DNA of 64,000 bases from Kalaharituber pfeilii (lineage: Eukaryota > Ascomycota > Pezizomycetes > Pezizales > Pezizaceae), in NCBI GenBank assembly GCA_015179045.1, contig WHUZ01000012.1, positions 434,001-498,000 of the forward strand, read 5' to 3'. This document shows, in pieces, positions 1 through 9,389 of the stretch (positions are counted from its first letter, which is position 1; each line of letters opens with the position of its first letter). The notes under the pieces were generated by a model. It saw only the letters and a program-made list of their open reading frames with translations. It was not told the origin of the DNA and made no database searches. Position numbers and translations under genes: made by a program.

Positions 1-169
1 CCACTAAACCATGTCATGTAATCGAAGCTCCATCGCAGGTGGGGTACGTAACTGGGCCCTGCACATGAGTACCTTGGCGCTGCATAATTCGCCTAGTACT
101 CAGTACATTAGGTGGCAATCAGTCTCGAACCAATGGCAATCATGTCCATGACTTCTTCCCTGAGAGCCT

Positions 170-870
170 GTGCCGGCGGCGCAGTGCTGGTCAAGTGGAC
201 TCATTCCAGACGTAGTTGTTATCGCCGCAATAGTGCAGGCATTGAAAGTTCATGGTGGTGGGCCAGGGATCACTCCTGGCACCTCTTTTGCTGAAGAATA
301 TAAAACTTAGAATGTCAGGGTTGTGTTAACCTTCGCAAAATGAATCTCAAATGCCAAGCAATGCAGTGTCGTTGCCACCAAGTGTATCAGGGAGGAGGCT
401 AGTCTCGTAACCAGACTAGGAGGAGGCCATTCAAGCTGGCACCATTGGGGAAGGGTGCAGTAGAGCTTGCCAAGGGGGCGGGCAAGAAGCCCAAACGATG
501 GGTTGCAACTTTCTCTATGACATTGATATAGGAATTGAAGAGAAAATGGAGGTAATTGCAAAGAAGATGTATGGTGCGGATGGAATTGAGTTGAGTGATC
601 TTGCAAAGACCCAGGTGGAGATGTATAAGAAACATGTAACTCGGATGCACCCAAACACTACGGATAGAAGCTAATATATGTGAAGAGGGCTTTGCAAACC
701 TCCAGATATGTATTGCAAAGACACATTACTCTCTCTCACCCTGCTCTCAAGGGAGCACCAACAGGGCTCACTGTGCCAATAAGAGATGTAAGGTTATGAC
801 CTGGTGCTGGAGATCTCTACAATCCCTGGCTTGCCCACCGCTCCTTGGTATCTGAATGTAAGTGCAACGT
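170..870 (+). pseudogene. Decayed C1-tetrahydrofolate synthase (formate-THF ligase domain) copy
   Basis: The plus strand keeps recognisable blocks of formate-tetrahydrofolate ligase, the C-terminal domain of trifunctional C1-THF synthase (yeast ADE3/MIS1 family). In order: SGLIPDVVV and KVHGGGPGITPGT (about 195-285), then EYKT followed by an in-frame TAG (308-310), a TGA (341-343), FLYDIDIGIEEK and KKMYGADGIELSDLAK (about 500-610), and IAKTHYSLSHPALKGAPTG plus TIPGLPTAPWYLN (about 710-860). The blocks lie in correct order but in different frames with stops between them, so no enzyme can be made. The block near 860 is close to where the family normally ends, and the rest of the gene may lie left of the window. 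Family identification is from remembered motifs, but the match is extended. It is probably a relic of a duplicated or lost gene. Confidence 0.72.
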
Positions 871-1815
871 CCCTAAGGCAGGCTAAAAGAAAACAACTAA
901 CATCTGTGGCCCTAAGGTGGATGTCAAATCTTGGAACTGGTGAAATTAAGGGATTTTGCTAGTTTTCGTTGCTATATGGTGGTCTCGAGACTGGCTATAT
1001 GGATAGCGAGAGCTGTACGCTATAAAGAGGCCGGTTTGGATGTTTTCATGGCGCATTTCCTTGAAAAATAAAGCCATTGTGATCTCTGTACAGTATGAAG
1101 TGAAGTAGGCTAGCAAGCTAGAAAATGAAGAAAAGTAACAACTTCAAGTCAATTGAAGTGTAAAACGTATTAGATGAGTCGCCAAAGCTCTCCGAAGACG
1201 CTGCTTGCTCGATGCAATGGTGGATAGCTCAAGCTCATACATATGCCCCACTCTATGCACCCACAGGCTAGGCTCACGCTCGTTTTCTCTCCTCCAGGGG
1301 GTCGCGAGACTCTCGTCGGACGGATGAAAACTTGCTGGGCGCTGAGTGGAAGAAAATGCACCCTGTCAAAGTACGAGCACAAAAAAGGGAAGGGGGGAAA
1401 AAAAGGAAAAGATTGGAAAAAAGAAAGAAAAAAAAAATAGATCCTTTAATAACCGTCACAGCGGGGATCCTTCTCTTGCCGCACCTCAACACCGCCTAAC
1501 ACCCCTCCCTCAGCGCTTCCTCGCACAAGTGTATGCGACCCATCCCATCTCTCCAGTCCCGAGGTTAAGCTGCCGCCAGCACCCCCCGGTGATCAACGCT
1601 ATCGCCTCCTGTTAGGTTGAGATCTCACATCGAAACCCTGCGACCGGCTGATTGATTGTGTGTGTCACTCCTCGCTGCTGCATCTTACCTCATTCCAAAC
1701 TACGTCTTGTGGTCTCGTGCTTTGCTTGATTTGCGAACCCCATACCATCCAGCTTCCGTATTCGCATTCGCCCTCGTCACCCCGCGTGAGGCCTCCAAGC
1801 CAATAGCACCTGGCA

Positions 1816-4071
1816 ATGGCATCTTTTGTTAGAATAGCTCGATGTGCTAGACCAGTACCAATAGCATCACTAAGCACCTCGCCTCTGGCCTATGTCAGCG
1901 ACTACTCCACCTCTACCTCAAAGCCTATTTCCGGTGTGACATCTGTATCTTCGACAGTCACCCGACATTCTGCACAATCCTCACCTTTCATCTCCAGCTT
2001 TAATACATCGATATCTTATATTACAGCACGAGATTTTGCTACCACAATGTCACGAGAATGTAAAGATTCCTACAAGACCTCTATTATGTCATTGCAACAG
2101 TGGCAGATGCAAATTGGGCTCTGTATTAGCTTGCAGATGAAATCTTGAATTGGTTCAAGGGCTAATGGATTGGTATTTTATATAGTCAATAAAATCAAAG
2201 TCAAGAATCCGATAGTCGGTAATTCTTTCAGAACCCTCGATTCTCGTTTCTGTTTCTCCCCATGCTTGTCCCTACCTAACCATGATATTTCACATGTCAT
2301 TCAGTTTAAGTTATTAACTGACGTTATTGTGCTTCACAGAGATGGATGGGGATGAAATGACGAGGATCATCTGGGATATGATTAAGCAGAAGGTACGTCA
2401 CTGGCCGATATTAAACGTATACCCTTGGTTGACTTAGATTTCTGCATAGTTTATATACCCGTGCGTTACCAATGCTTTTCTACTGAACCTTCAACTCAAA
2501 TTTATGAATTAACCTTGGGAAATGTGAATTACATATATTAATATGCGAGGCAGCTACCTGGACATTGACCTCAAATATTATGATTTGGTACCAGCTCCCA
2601 CAGCCTTCATCAATAGTAACCTAGATAACTAATTTGTGATGTCAACTCGCTATTATAGGGTATTGAATCGCGAGACAAGACAGAGGATAAGGTGACAGTC
2701 GAGGCAGCTGAGGCCACTCTCAAGTATTCCGTCGCTGTCAAATGTGCCACCATCACTCCGGATGAAGCCCGAGTTAAGGAGTTCAACTTGAAGCAGGTAA
2801 ATTATACTCCATAATAACATTATAGGCTCATGTGTTGACGTTCGGTTAGATGTGGCTGAGCCCGAACGGGAGTATGTTTGCATGAACCCAATTCAGAAGT
2901 TTGATTACTGATCACGTGACCTAAAGCTATCCGAAATATCCTTGGAGGTACGGTTTTCCGTGAGCCCATAGTTATTCCCCGAATTCCTCGTCTTGTACGA
3001 GACTGGAAGCAGCCGATCATCATTGGCCGTCATGCCCATGGTGATCAATACCGGGCAAAGGATCTTGTCATCCCAGGAGCTGGTACTCTTGAGCTTGTCT
3101 TCACACCCAAGTCAGGTGGAGAGCCACAAAAGGTCAAGGTCTTTGAGTACAAGGTAAGCTATGCATTCTCTTCTGGTTTAACTGTGAGTGGATATGTGAC
3201 TTACTCAATGCACAGGATTCTGGAGTTGCTCTGTCGATGTACAACACAGACGAGTCCATCCGGGGCTTTGCTCATGCTTCCTTCAAGATGGCCCTTTTGA
3301 AAGGCTTGCCATTGTACATGTCCACAAAGAACACCATTCTGAAGAAATATGACGGGCGATTTAAGGATATCTTCCAGGAGCTCTATGACACTCAGTACAG
3401 GGCTGAGTTCGAGAAGAGGGGTATCTGGTATGAGCATCGATTGGTAAGAGCCTTCTGAAAGATGACATCCTACAGTCCTTATTGCAGTAATAATGACTTC
3501 AAATGTATGTACAGATTGATGATATGGTTGCCTATATGCTCAAGTCCAATGGTGGATACATCATGGCCCTCAAGAGTATGCACCTACCTATCATGTCAAC
3601 CCACTCTTGTTTCATCTCACTCATACTTATCCTTTCTAAATTATAGACTATGATGGTGATGTCCAATCCGACATCGTTGCCCAAGGCTTTGGCTCACTTG
3701 GCCTCATGACCTCCGTCCTTACCACTCCTGACGGTAAGACATACGAGTCTGAAGCCGCGCATGGCACAGTCACCCGCCATTTTCGCGAGTGGCAAAAGGG
3801 CAATGAGACCTCTACCAACCCTATTGCTTCCATCTTTGCCTGGACCCGAGGTCTTATCCAGCGTGGCAAACTTGACGAGACGCCGGATGTGGTAACGTTT
3901 GCAGAGGCACTAGAAAAGGCATGTGTCGACACGGTGGAGGTGGATGGGATCATGACGAAGGATTTAGCGCTGGCATGTGGGAAAACAGAGAGGGATGCGT
4001 TTGTAACGACGATGCAGTATATGGAAGCAGTCGAGAGGAGATTGAAGGCGGCGTTGGCAGCAAAGTTGTAG
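1816..4071 (+). CDS. IDP1: NADP-dependent isocitrate dehydrogenase, mitochondrial/cytosolic/peroxisomal
   Basis: Oxidative decarboxylation of isocitrate to 2-oxoglutarate, making NADPH. Eleven exons give one 491-residue frame: 1816-2059, 2186-2218, 2340-2392, 2450-2460, 2554-2587, 2659-2796, 2850-2871, 2927-3153, 3216-3443, 3515-3575, 3647-4071. All junctions are GT-AG and phases agree. Residues 1-77 are rich in Ser, Thr and Arg and look like a mitochondrial leader. Met78 starts [15 protein letters not shown], where cytosolic homologues begin, and a start there gives 414 residues. Family blocks follow: [29 protein letters not shown] (substrate loop), [14 protein letters not shown], and [10 protein letters not shown] near the coenzyme site. 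The protein ends in AKL, a type-1 peroxisomal signal. One gene could therefore serve three compartments by alternative starts, as reported for Aspergillus idpA. The exon/intron model is strong; localisation is inferred. Confidence 0.95.
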
Positions 4072-4524
4072 TGGGCTGTAGTGGTGGTCGACTGGAGTTG
4101 TAAGATTTTCCTAGATGTGTTTGTTTCTGTAATGGTAAAGTAGGAAATCTGCCTCATGGCAGCAATAGCGATAGGGAGGGAAGATATATGGGCACCAGAT
4201 TTAGGAATAGAGTAGGTAGGTTGGGAATGATAGTAGTGGGAGAACAGAGGCGCCTAAAGGTGTGAAGTTTACTGGTGGAGTAAAAATTGATACCTATCTC
4301 CCAATGAAATTATTGGAGTGCTTTACCAAAGTCAAGGTATGTAGTAAACAGCTCAGGGAAAATTGGAGATTGCATCCATACAAGTGGCTAATTATAGAAT
4401 GTAGACAAAGTTGGAATGGGAAAATAAAACAAGCTGCCTTATCGCAACATTAATGTATCGAATCCGAGACCTTGATATAGCGGACTTAGGCTATTTGATT
4501 CCAGTGATTTAACCTAAGCCACAG
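4072..4524. other. Intergenic: 3' flank of IDP1
   Basis: No coding pattern recognised. It contains the likely 3' untranslated region of IDP1 and AT-rich sequence. A plausible splice acceptor (CCACAG) stands at its right edge, in front of the orphan exon. Confidence 0.4.
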
Positions 4525-4940
4525 GGTGGAAATAAGATAATTCAATCAAAAGAAGAATACACGGCATTTGCGAAGAAGAAGTTATTACTACTTCAAGAAG
4601 ATATCATCCAGAGCCATGAATTATTAGCCAGATTATGGCTTCGCTCCAATGAGGGAGAAGCCTTTGAGGAAAAATTCAAGAAGGCAGTGAGCGACAAGAA
4701 GAGTCGCCCAGTACTCACAGCAGATATGGTGAAGGAGTTTTCTGAATTAACTGCTGAAGACCTTATGGGGATATGGACCGCCATTATTTTTGTTGCGGAT
4801 CCAGATGTGTGGGATCAGCACAGAACAATGAAGCTTGGTCGTAATGTGTACATGGCTGTTCGGGCAGTATCTTATGAATATGTTCGCCGGCTTGCGCCTG
4901 TACTGGTGGGGTTACCTGCAGAGGAGAGAGATCTGTCATC
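4525..4940 (+). CDS. Orphan open exon, unknown protein
   Basis: A frame open from 4513 without a convincing start codon. It begins after an AG acceptor (CCACAG, ending at 4524) and ends at a GTAAGC donor at 4941, so it looks like an internal exon of about 139 residues. The translation is hydrophilic and helical, with stretches such as QEDIIQSHELLARLWLRS, MVKEFSELTAEDLMGIW and MKLGRNVYMAVRAVSYEY. I do not recognise a family. It directly precedes the broken VPS18 copy but does not resemble any part of VPS18. Flanking exons could not be placed. It may be a lineage-specific gene, part of a degraded gene or part of a mobile element. Confidence 0.35.
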
Positions 4941-5123
4941 AAGTAAGCGATTGCAAACTTGGTGTGCTGTCGGAGATAACAATCAAGTTAATACCTGGCC
5001 AATGCTACCAGTGAGCTTCCCATCAACTTGTGAGCCTTTTATTCTATGCGACCAGCATTAATGATCACAGTTATGTTTTAGCATATTGGTCACAAAGTGT
5101 TAGAAAAGTAATCTGACCCGGAG

Positions 5124-6470
5124 ATGTTTTATAAATATTCCTCTGTTTTGATGACTGGAGCACCTATGGAGACTGTCAATATCTTAATGAGAAGGTCCAA
5201 CCTTAACCCTCGGAGTTTAATCCCAGCATTGTTGAACTATAATAAGGATGCTACAGTGCTATTAAGCCAAGTGAGATGCCCCTTGATTCTGAACTTCCCT
5301 TGTCTAACAGCACCAGAACCAAGCTGTTCGTTACCTTCAATATGAAATCTGATGGGAAATAACGATGCTGCAGTTCATTCATTAGTATTTATGCATGTCA
5401 TCCATCTCAGGATGAAGCTGCTTTATTGTCATACCTAGAGTCACATTCTGTTGAATCGCTTTGTATAGAACAAGGGCATGTGCAAAGTTGCATTCACATA
5501 TATTCTTCCATGGGACAATACCATCAAGCAGTCGAATTGGCTCTCAAGCACAAAAACGTTGAACTGGTGCGTATCGTAGCCAACAGACTTGAAGGTGACC
5601 CAGCACTGTGCAAGAAACTATGGTTGGCTGTTGCAAAGGAGGTTGCTTCGCAATCTGATGGAATAAAAATGTCTGCTTCGCAACTTGCTTTATATTTAGA
5701 AACTAATCCTGGATACATAGCAGGGCCATCGAGTTCTTGAAACAGTGTGAATTACTCAAAATCGAAGACTTGATACCATTTTTCCCTGATTTTGTAGTAA
5801 TATATGATATTGAGGTATGGTAACAGATATCTATCGTCATGAGGCCTTCACTAACTCTCGATAAACAGGAGGAGATATGCACCACATTTGAAGAATACAG
5901 TCGACATATCGACATGCTTAGGAAGGAAATGGACGAATCTACTCACACAGCTGAAAATATCAGAAATGATATACTAGCTCTGGAGACTCGATATGCTATT
6001 GCCGAGCCTGGTGAAAGATGCTATGTTTGCCAATATCCGCTTCTATCAAGACAATTCTTCGTTTTTCCCTGCCAACATGCTTTTCACAGCGATTGTCTTG
6101 CAATGCAAATTCTGAAGCAGGTTAATGCTAGGAAGAGCAAACGAATTAGAGCATTACAAGACGAGACCTCACGGGGCATGACAACAGGCAAGGGACGGGA
6201 GAGAGCGGTAGAAGAGCTTGACGGATTGATTGCTAGTGCATGGTATGTTTCTGAAACATCATGATTCCTGTCATCTTCGCTGAAGCGCGGAAAACTAATA
6301 TGTTTGATTTGATGTCGATAGTATTCTATGTAGTGAGTTTGCGGCCAAGGCTATTGATCAGCCATTCATTGGGCCTTGTGATGAAAAGGATGAATGGGCA
6401 TTATATAGTTGGAAAAAACAGTACATATGGTTAATAAACAATTATCATATACGTGCAGCCAATAGAGGGG
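5124..6470 (+). pseudogene. VPS18: Truncated, frameshifted VPS18 (Pep3) copy, C-terminal half only
   Basis: VPS18 is the shared core subunit of the HOPS and CORVET vacuolar tethering complexes. This copy starts inside the alpha-solenoid (MRRSNLNPRSLIPALLNY, about 5180-5240). An intron is retained (5271 to about 5310), followed by NQAVRYLQYEI and then an in-frame TGA at 5350-5352. Frame slips near 5392 and 5720 separate SYLESHSVESLCIEQGHV and AIEFLKQCELLKIEDLIPFF from each other. After a further intron the RING part is open: RCYVCQYPLLSRQFFVFPC, then QHAFHSDCL, with a second Cys pair CILCSEF after another intron at about 6243-6320. The usual stop after DEWAL is lost. No beta-propeller half lies upstream, where IDP1 ends at 4071. 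Retained introns argue for a DNA-level duplicate rather than a retrocopy. The RING frame is cleaner than expected for an old relic. Confidence 0.75.
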
Positions 6471-6551
6471 TTTTGCACGAAACCCTGAAATTTGCGGGTA
6501 ACTTAATTAGTAATTATGCTGCAACCCTGAAAGTGCATGAGGTTTTGCAAG

Positions 6552-7010
6552 TTAAGGAATTGACCACCGGTACACTACAAACGAGAAGGTGATTGTGATG
6601 CAGGTTGTGGTGTACAAGTAGCACAATTGAGAGACGGAGTTTGAGAGAACCGTGGTGGCACCCACGACATCATACTTGTTTAGAATTTTTTGAGTAGATA
6701 GAGGAGTAGTTTCCTTAATGTAAATATCTTCAGAATTGTCAGTTTTCCGGATTTCTGAAGGGAATTTTTCAGGATTCTTCAGTAATAAATACATGGTTGC
6801 TAAGGCAACATATTTTATTTCCAAACCGTGGAAAAGTTCAAAACCCTCTCTAATAACTTGGGCAAAAAGTCTTCTTGGCAGCTCCGTTTATCTACCATCT
6901 GGACATGTGATCTGTCTCTACTCTAGCCACACCAACAATAGCCTGAGGGAAAGAACCTCAATAGAAGTCTATTTCATAATCACTACAGTAGAGTCCTTTA
7001 TCCTCGAGCA
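6552..7010 (-). pseudogene. Possible AP-3 beta-adaptin-like relic
   Basis: On the minus strand a 90-codon open stretch (6824 to 6552) reads EIKYVALATMYLLLKNPEKF followed by a segment containing DIYIKETTPLS. Further upstream a short block reads SFPQAIVGVARVE, separated by stops. The order and spacing resemble the HEAT-like repeat region of beta-adaptins, where a phrase like xxxYVxLxxxxxLLxxxPxxF precedes DPxYIKxxKLxIL. Stops and missing segments mean it is not functional. The assignment rests on weak pattern resemblance; an unrelated repeat protein is equally possible. Confidence 0.3.
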
Positions 7011-7068
7011 AAATAGGCATCTTATTAGAGAATTGACAAGGCGAATTATGGATTTCATTTTTATATAG

Positions 7069-8225
7069 ATGAAAGAGCAAAGGACAATTTGGAACTGGCT
7101 ACCTCAGAGACGCTCCTTGTGACGTTGAATATCAAATTGGTCTGGCTAATATCTAGTGCGTTGATAATTGTGCAAATTTGGATGTCACCTAATCAGGTAG
7201 TCACTTCCGTAAATGTACTGGTATAATGAGTGTATGCCAAGCATGGCCTCCATACACACTAGCCAAGAGCTTCATAATCGTCCAGTTGTCCAGCTAAATA
7301 ATACAGTAGTGTGTTATATTGTGGTCGCACTGGATTCTCGTTTATGAAAGCATTTAGTTTAGATTTTAATGAGTAATGTAATTAGACTAAGTATCCCAGG
7401 CCTGTGACCAGATTAGTGTCGGAATTGCGGCATCAGATTAGGAACAAGGCGGAAATTCACGTGATTTCAACTGAACAGTGTCATCTGCGACACAAGACAT
7501 CACTTTGTCTCCATTGTTTCTATGTAGTTTGTAAACGAGTGTCTAGATTTTCATCCAAATCCCAGTCCATTTCATTAATTTTCCTCCCTAGCCCGCCATA
7601 AGGGCATGATTCCATCCTATTCCCATCCAGGCATCTCATTTCATTTCCCAAATGTCAAACTTGTCATAATAGTCATCGAATCAACAGTTACCAGATCAAG
7701 CAGAAACCAACACCAACCAAGCCAAAAAAGCGAGAGTCCAAAACCCAATGAGTGAAAACAAGTGAAACGGGAGCAAGGTATAAAAAGCGAGAGTATGCAT
7801 CAAAGTAAGCTCAGCCTATACTCGTTTCAGAAAACTGAAACGTGCATTTTAACAACAACAACAACAACAAAAAAAAAAAAAAAAAAAAAAAAAAGGCCAG
7901 CATCGCAGGCGAGATCCCGTTGGGATATCAAAGCCCAAAACTTCGCTGCAATGGTAAAGAAAATAAGCCAAGGGTAGCCACGTGAACCTGCCGTTAAAGA
8001 AGCAAAGGTACGTTAAAGATATGCTGGAGGAAAAAGGCCTGATCGTCACCCAATCTTCTATTATCGTTATCATAAGCAAGTGAAAGCGAGGGTAAGAACG
8101 TTGTAAGTATCAGCAAGAATGCCAATCAAGCGATAGACAAATGTGTATCATAGGTAAAAGAAACAAAGAACAGGACGATATTGGGAACGTATGCCAGATA
8201 TACTCCCAAAAAAATTGATGGTGAA
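7069..8225. other. Intergenic with A-tract; 3' flank of the LPMO gene
   Basis: No gene recognised. A (CAA)n stretch runs into a long A-tract at about 7855-7893. The right part, up to the stop codon at 8226, is expected to hold the 3' untranslated region of the minus-strand LPMO gene. Several purine-rich patches but no inverted-repeat element were seen. Confidence 0.4.
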
Positions 8226-9389
8226 CTAGACTTTGACTATAGCACCGTCGACACATTTTGCGCCATCTTCGACACAGCCCATATTGACCCAAAATTCGCC
8301 GTCACAGAACTTCCACTTGGTACCATCAGCATAGCATTGGATTGCCTCAGGCTCATCGCAGTAGTCGTCTGTATACTCAGGTGCCGGTTTCTCGACCTGA
8401 GAATCACGCGTGGGCCGAGGTTGCCTAGTGCGAGTGCGAGTTCGGTCTCGTTTCTTTCTAAGATCGTCATTGAGGGTGGTAGTGACAGTTTCGGTGACTG
8501 TTGTAGTAGCTGTCTCAACGGCGTTTGGAGGTGGGGCAGTTGTTGAGGAGATTCTAGTGGTGGAGGACTCGCTGTTAATTGGTGTATCCTCGACAGGGAA
8601 CTTTTCTTCCGGAGGCGGAACACTGTTCATGCTATTGCTGCCTGGGCACCCCTCCACAACAGTAGGAGATGCTGGCTTGCTATTGAGGAAGTTACCACCG
8701 TAGATTACTGAGCTTCCAGGGCTCGGGAAAACAATATCCTCTCCCTCCCTTGTAATGCATGTATCACCGAAGATGTTTGCTTTGAACATTGGTGGCCCAT
8801 GAAAGGTCCCACTTCCACCAACAATGTCAACAACAGCACAGTTCATGTACATTTCCCTGTTACCAATGCGGTTGAACCAAGTCCATGCAAACAGGACCTT
8901 TTCACCATTTCGAGCAGTTGCAGGTATCGTAAAGTCGTAGGCACTGTTGAGAGGGCAACCGCCAATCATGGAGAGAATGACCTCGAACGTAGCACCTCCA
9001 TCATAAGACAGAGATAACTGACAAGAGCCACCACCATGGGACGCACTACCTTCGAGTCTGTACCAGTGTGTGTTAGCTTCACGTACATTATTATATGTCA
9101 TTTAAAGGGATACGAACGTCATCTGGTAGGTGTTCCCGGCTTGGTACTTTGCGACAGAAGTAACGCCGCCAATGCTCGTGTGATAACCCTTGCATGGAAA
9201 GTTTGATCCGTCCGGAGCGAGCGGGGCCCTCATGTCGTAATCTATCTCACCCCCTGCAGAGGGATTGAGGGGGGATCTCAGGGGATACGGCTGGCGCATT
9301 TGGATATGTCCAGATGCATATCCAATGATGGAGATGAAAGTAAAGAGGAAGAAGAGATTTGACATTGCTGCCCTAACTCCACGAGCCAT
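8226..9389 (-). CDS. Secreted AA11-type lytic polysaccharide monooxygenase with Cys-rich C-terminal module
   Basis: Copper enzyme expected to cleave crystalline chitin oxidatively outside the cell. Two exons (9118-9389 and 8226-9057) joined across a 60-base intron give 367 residues. A hydrophobic signal peptide (about residues 9-27) precedes His28, which becomes the mature N-terminal His of the copper brace. The second brace His is His98 in [15 protein letters not shown], which the splice restores as [12 protein letters not shown]. The family phrase [17 protein letters not shown] follows and supplies the axial Tyr. Other AA11 landmarks are [12 protein letters not shown] and [13 protein letters not shown] Ser/Thr/Pro linker (about residues 220-315) leads to a C-terminal module with six Cys and Trp residues ([22 protein letters not shown]), probably carbohydrate-binding. 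The donor is GTTCGT. AA11 assignment is strong; chitin specificity is family knowledge. Confidence 0.9.
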
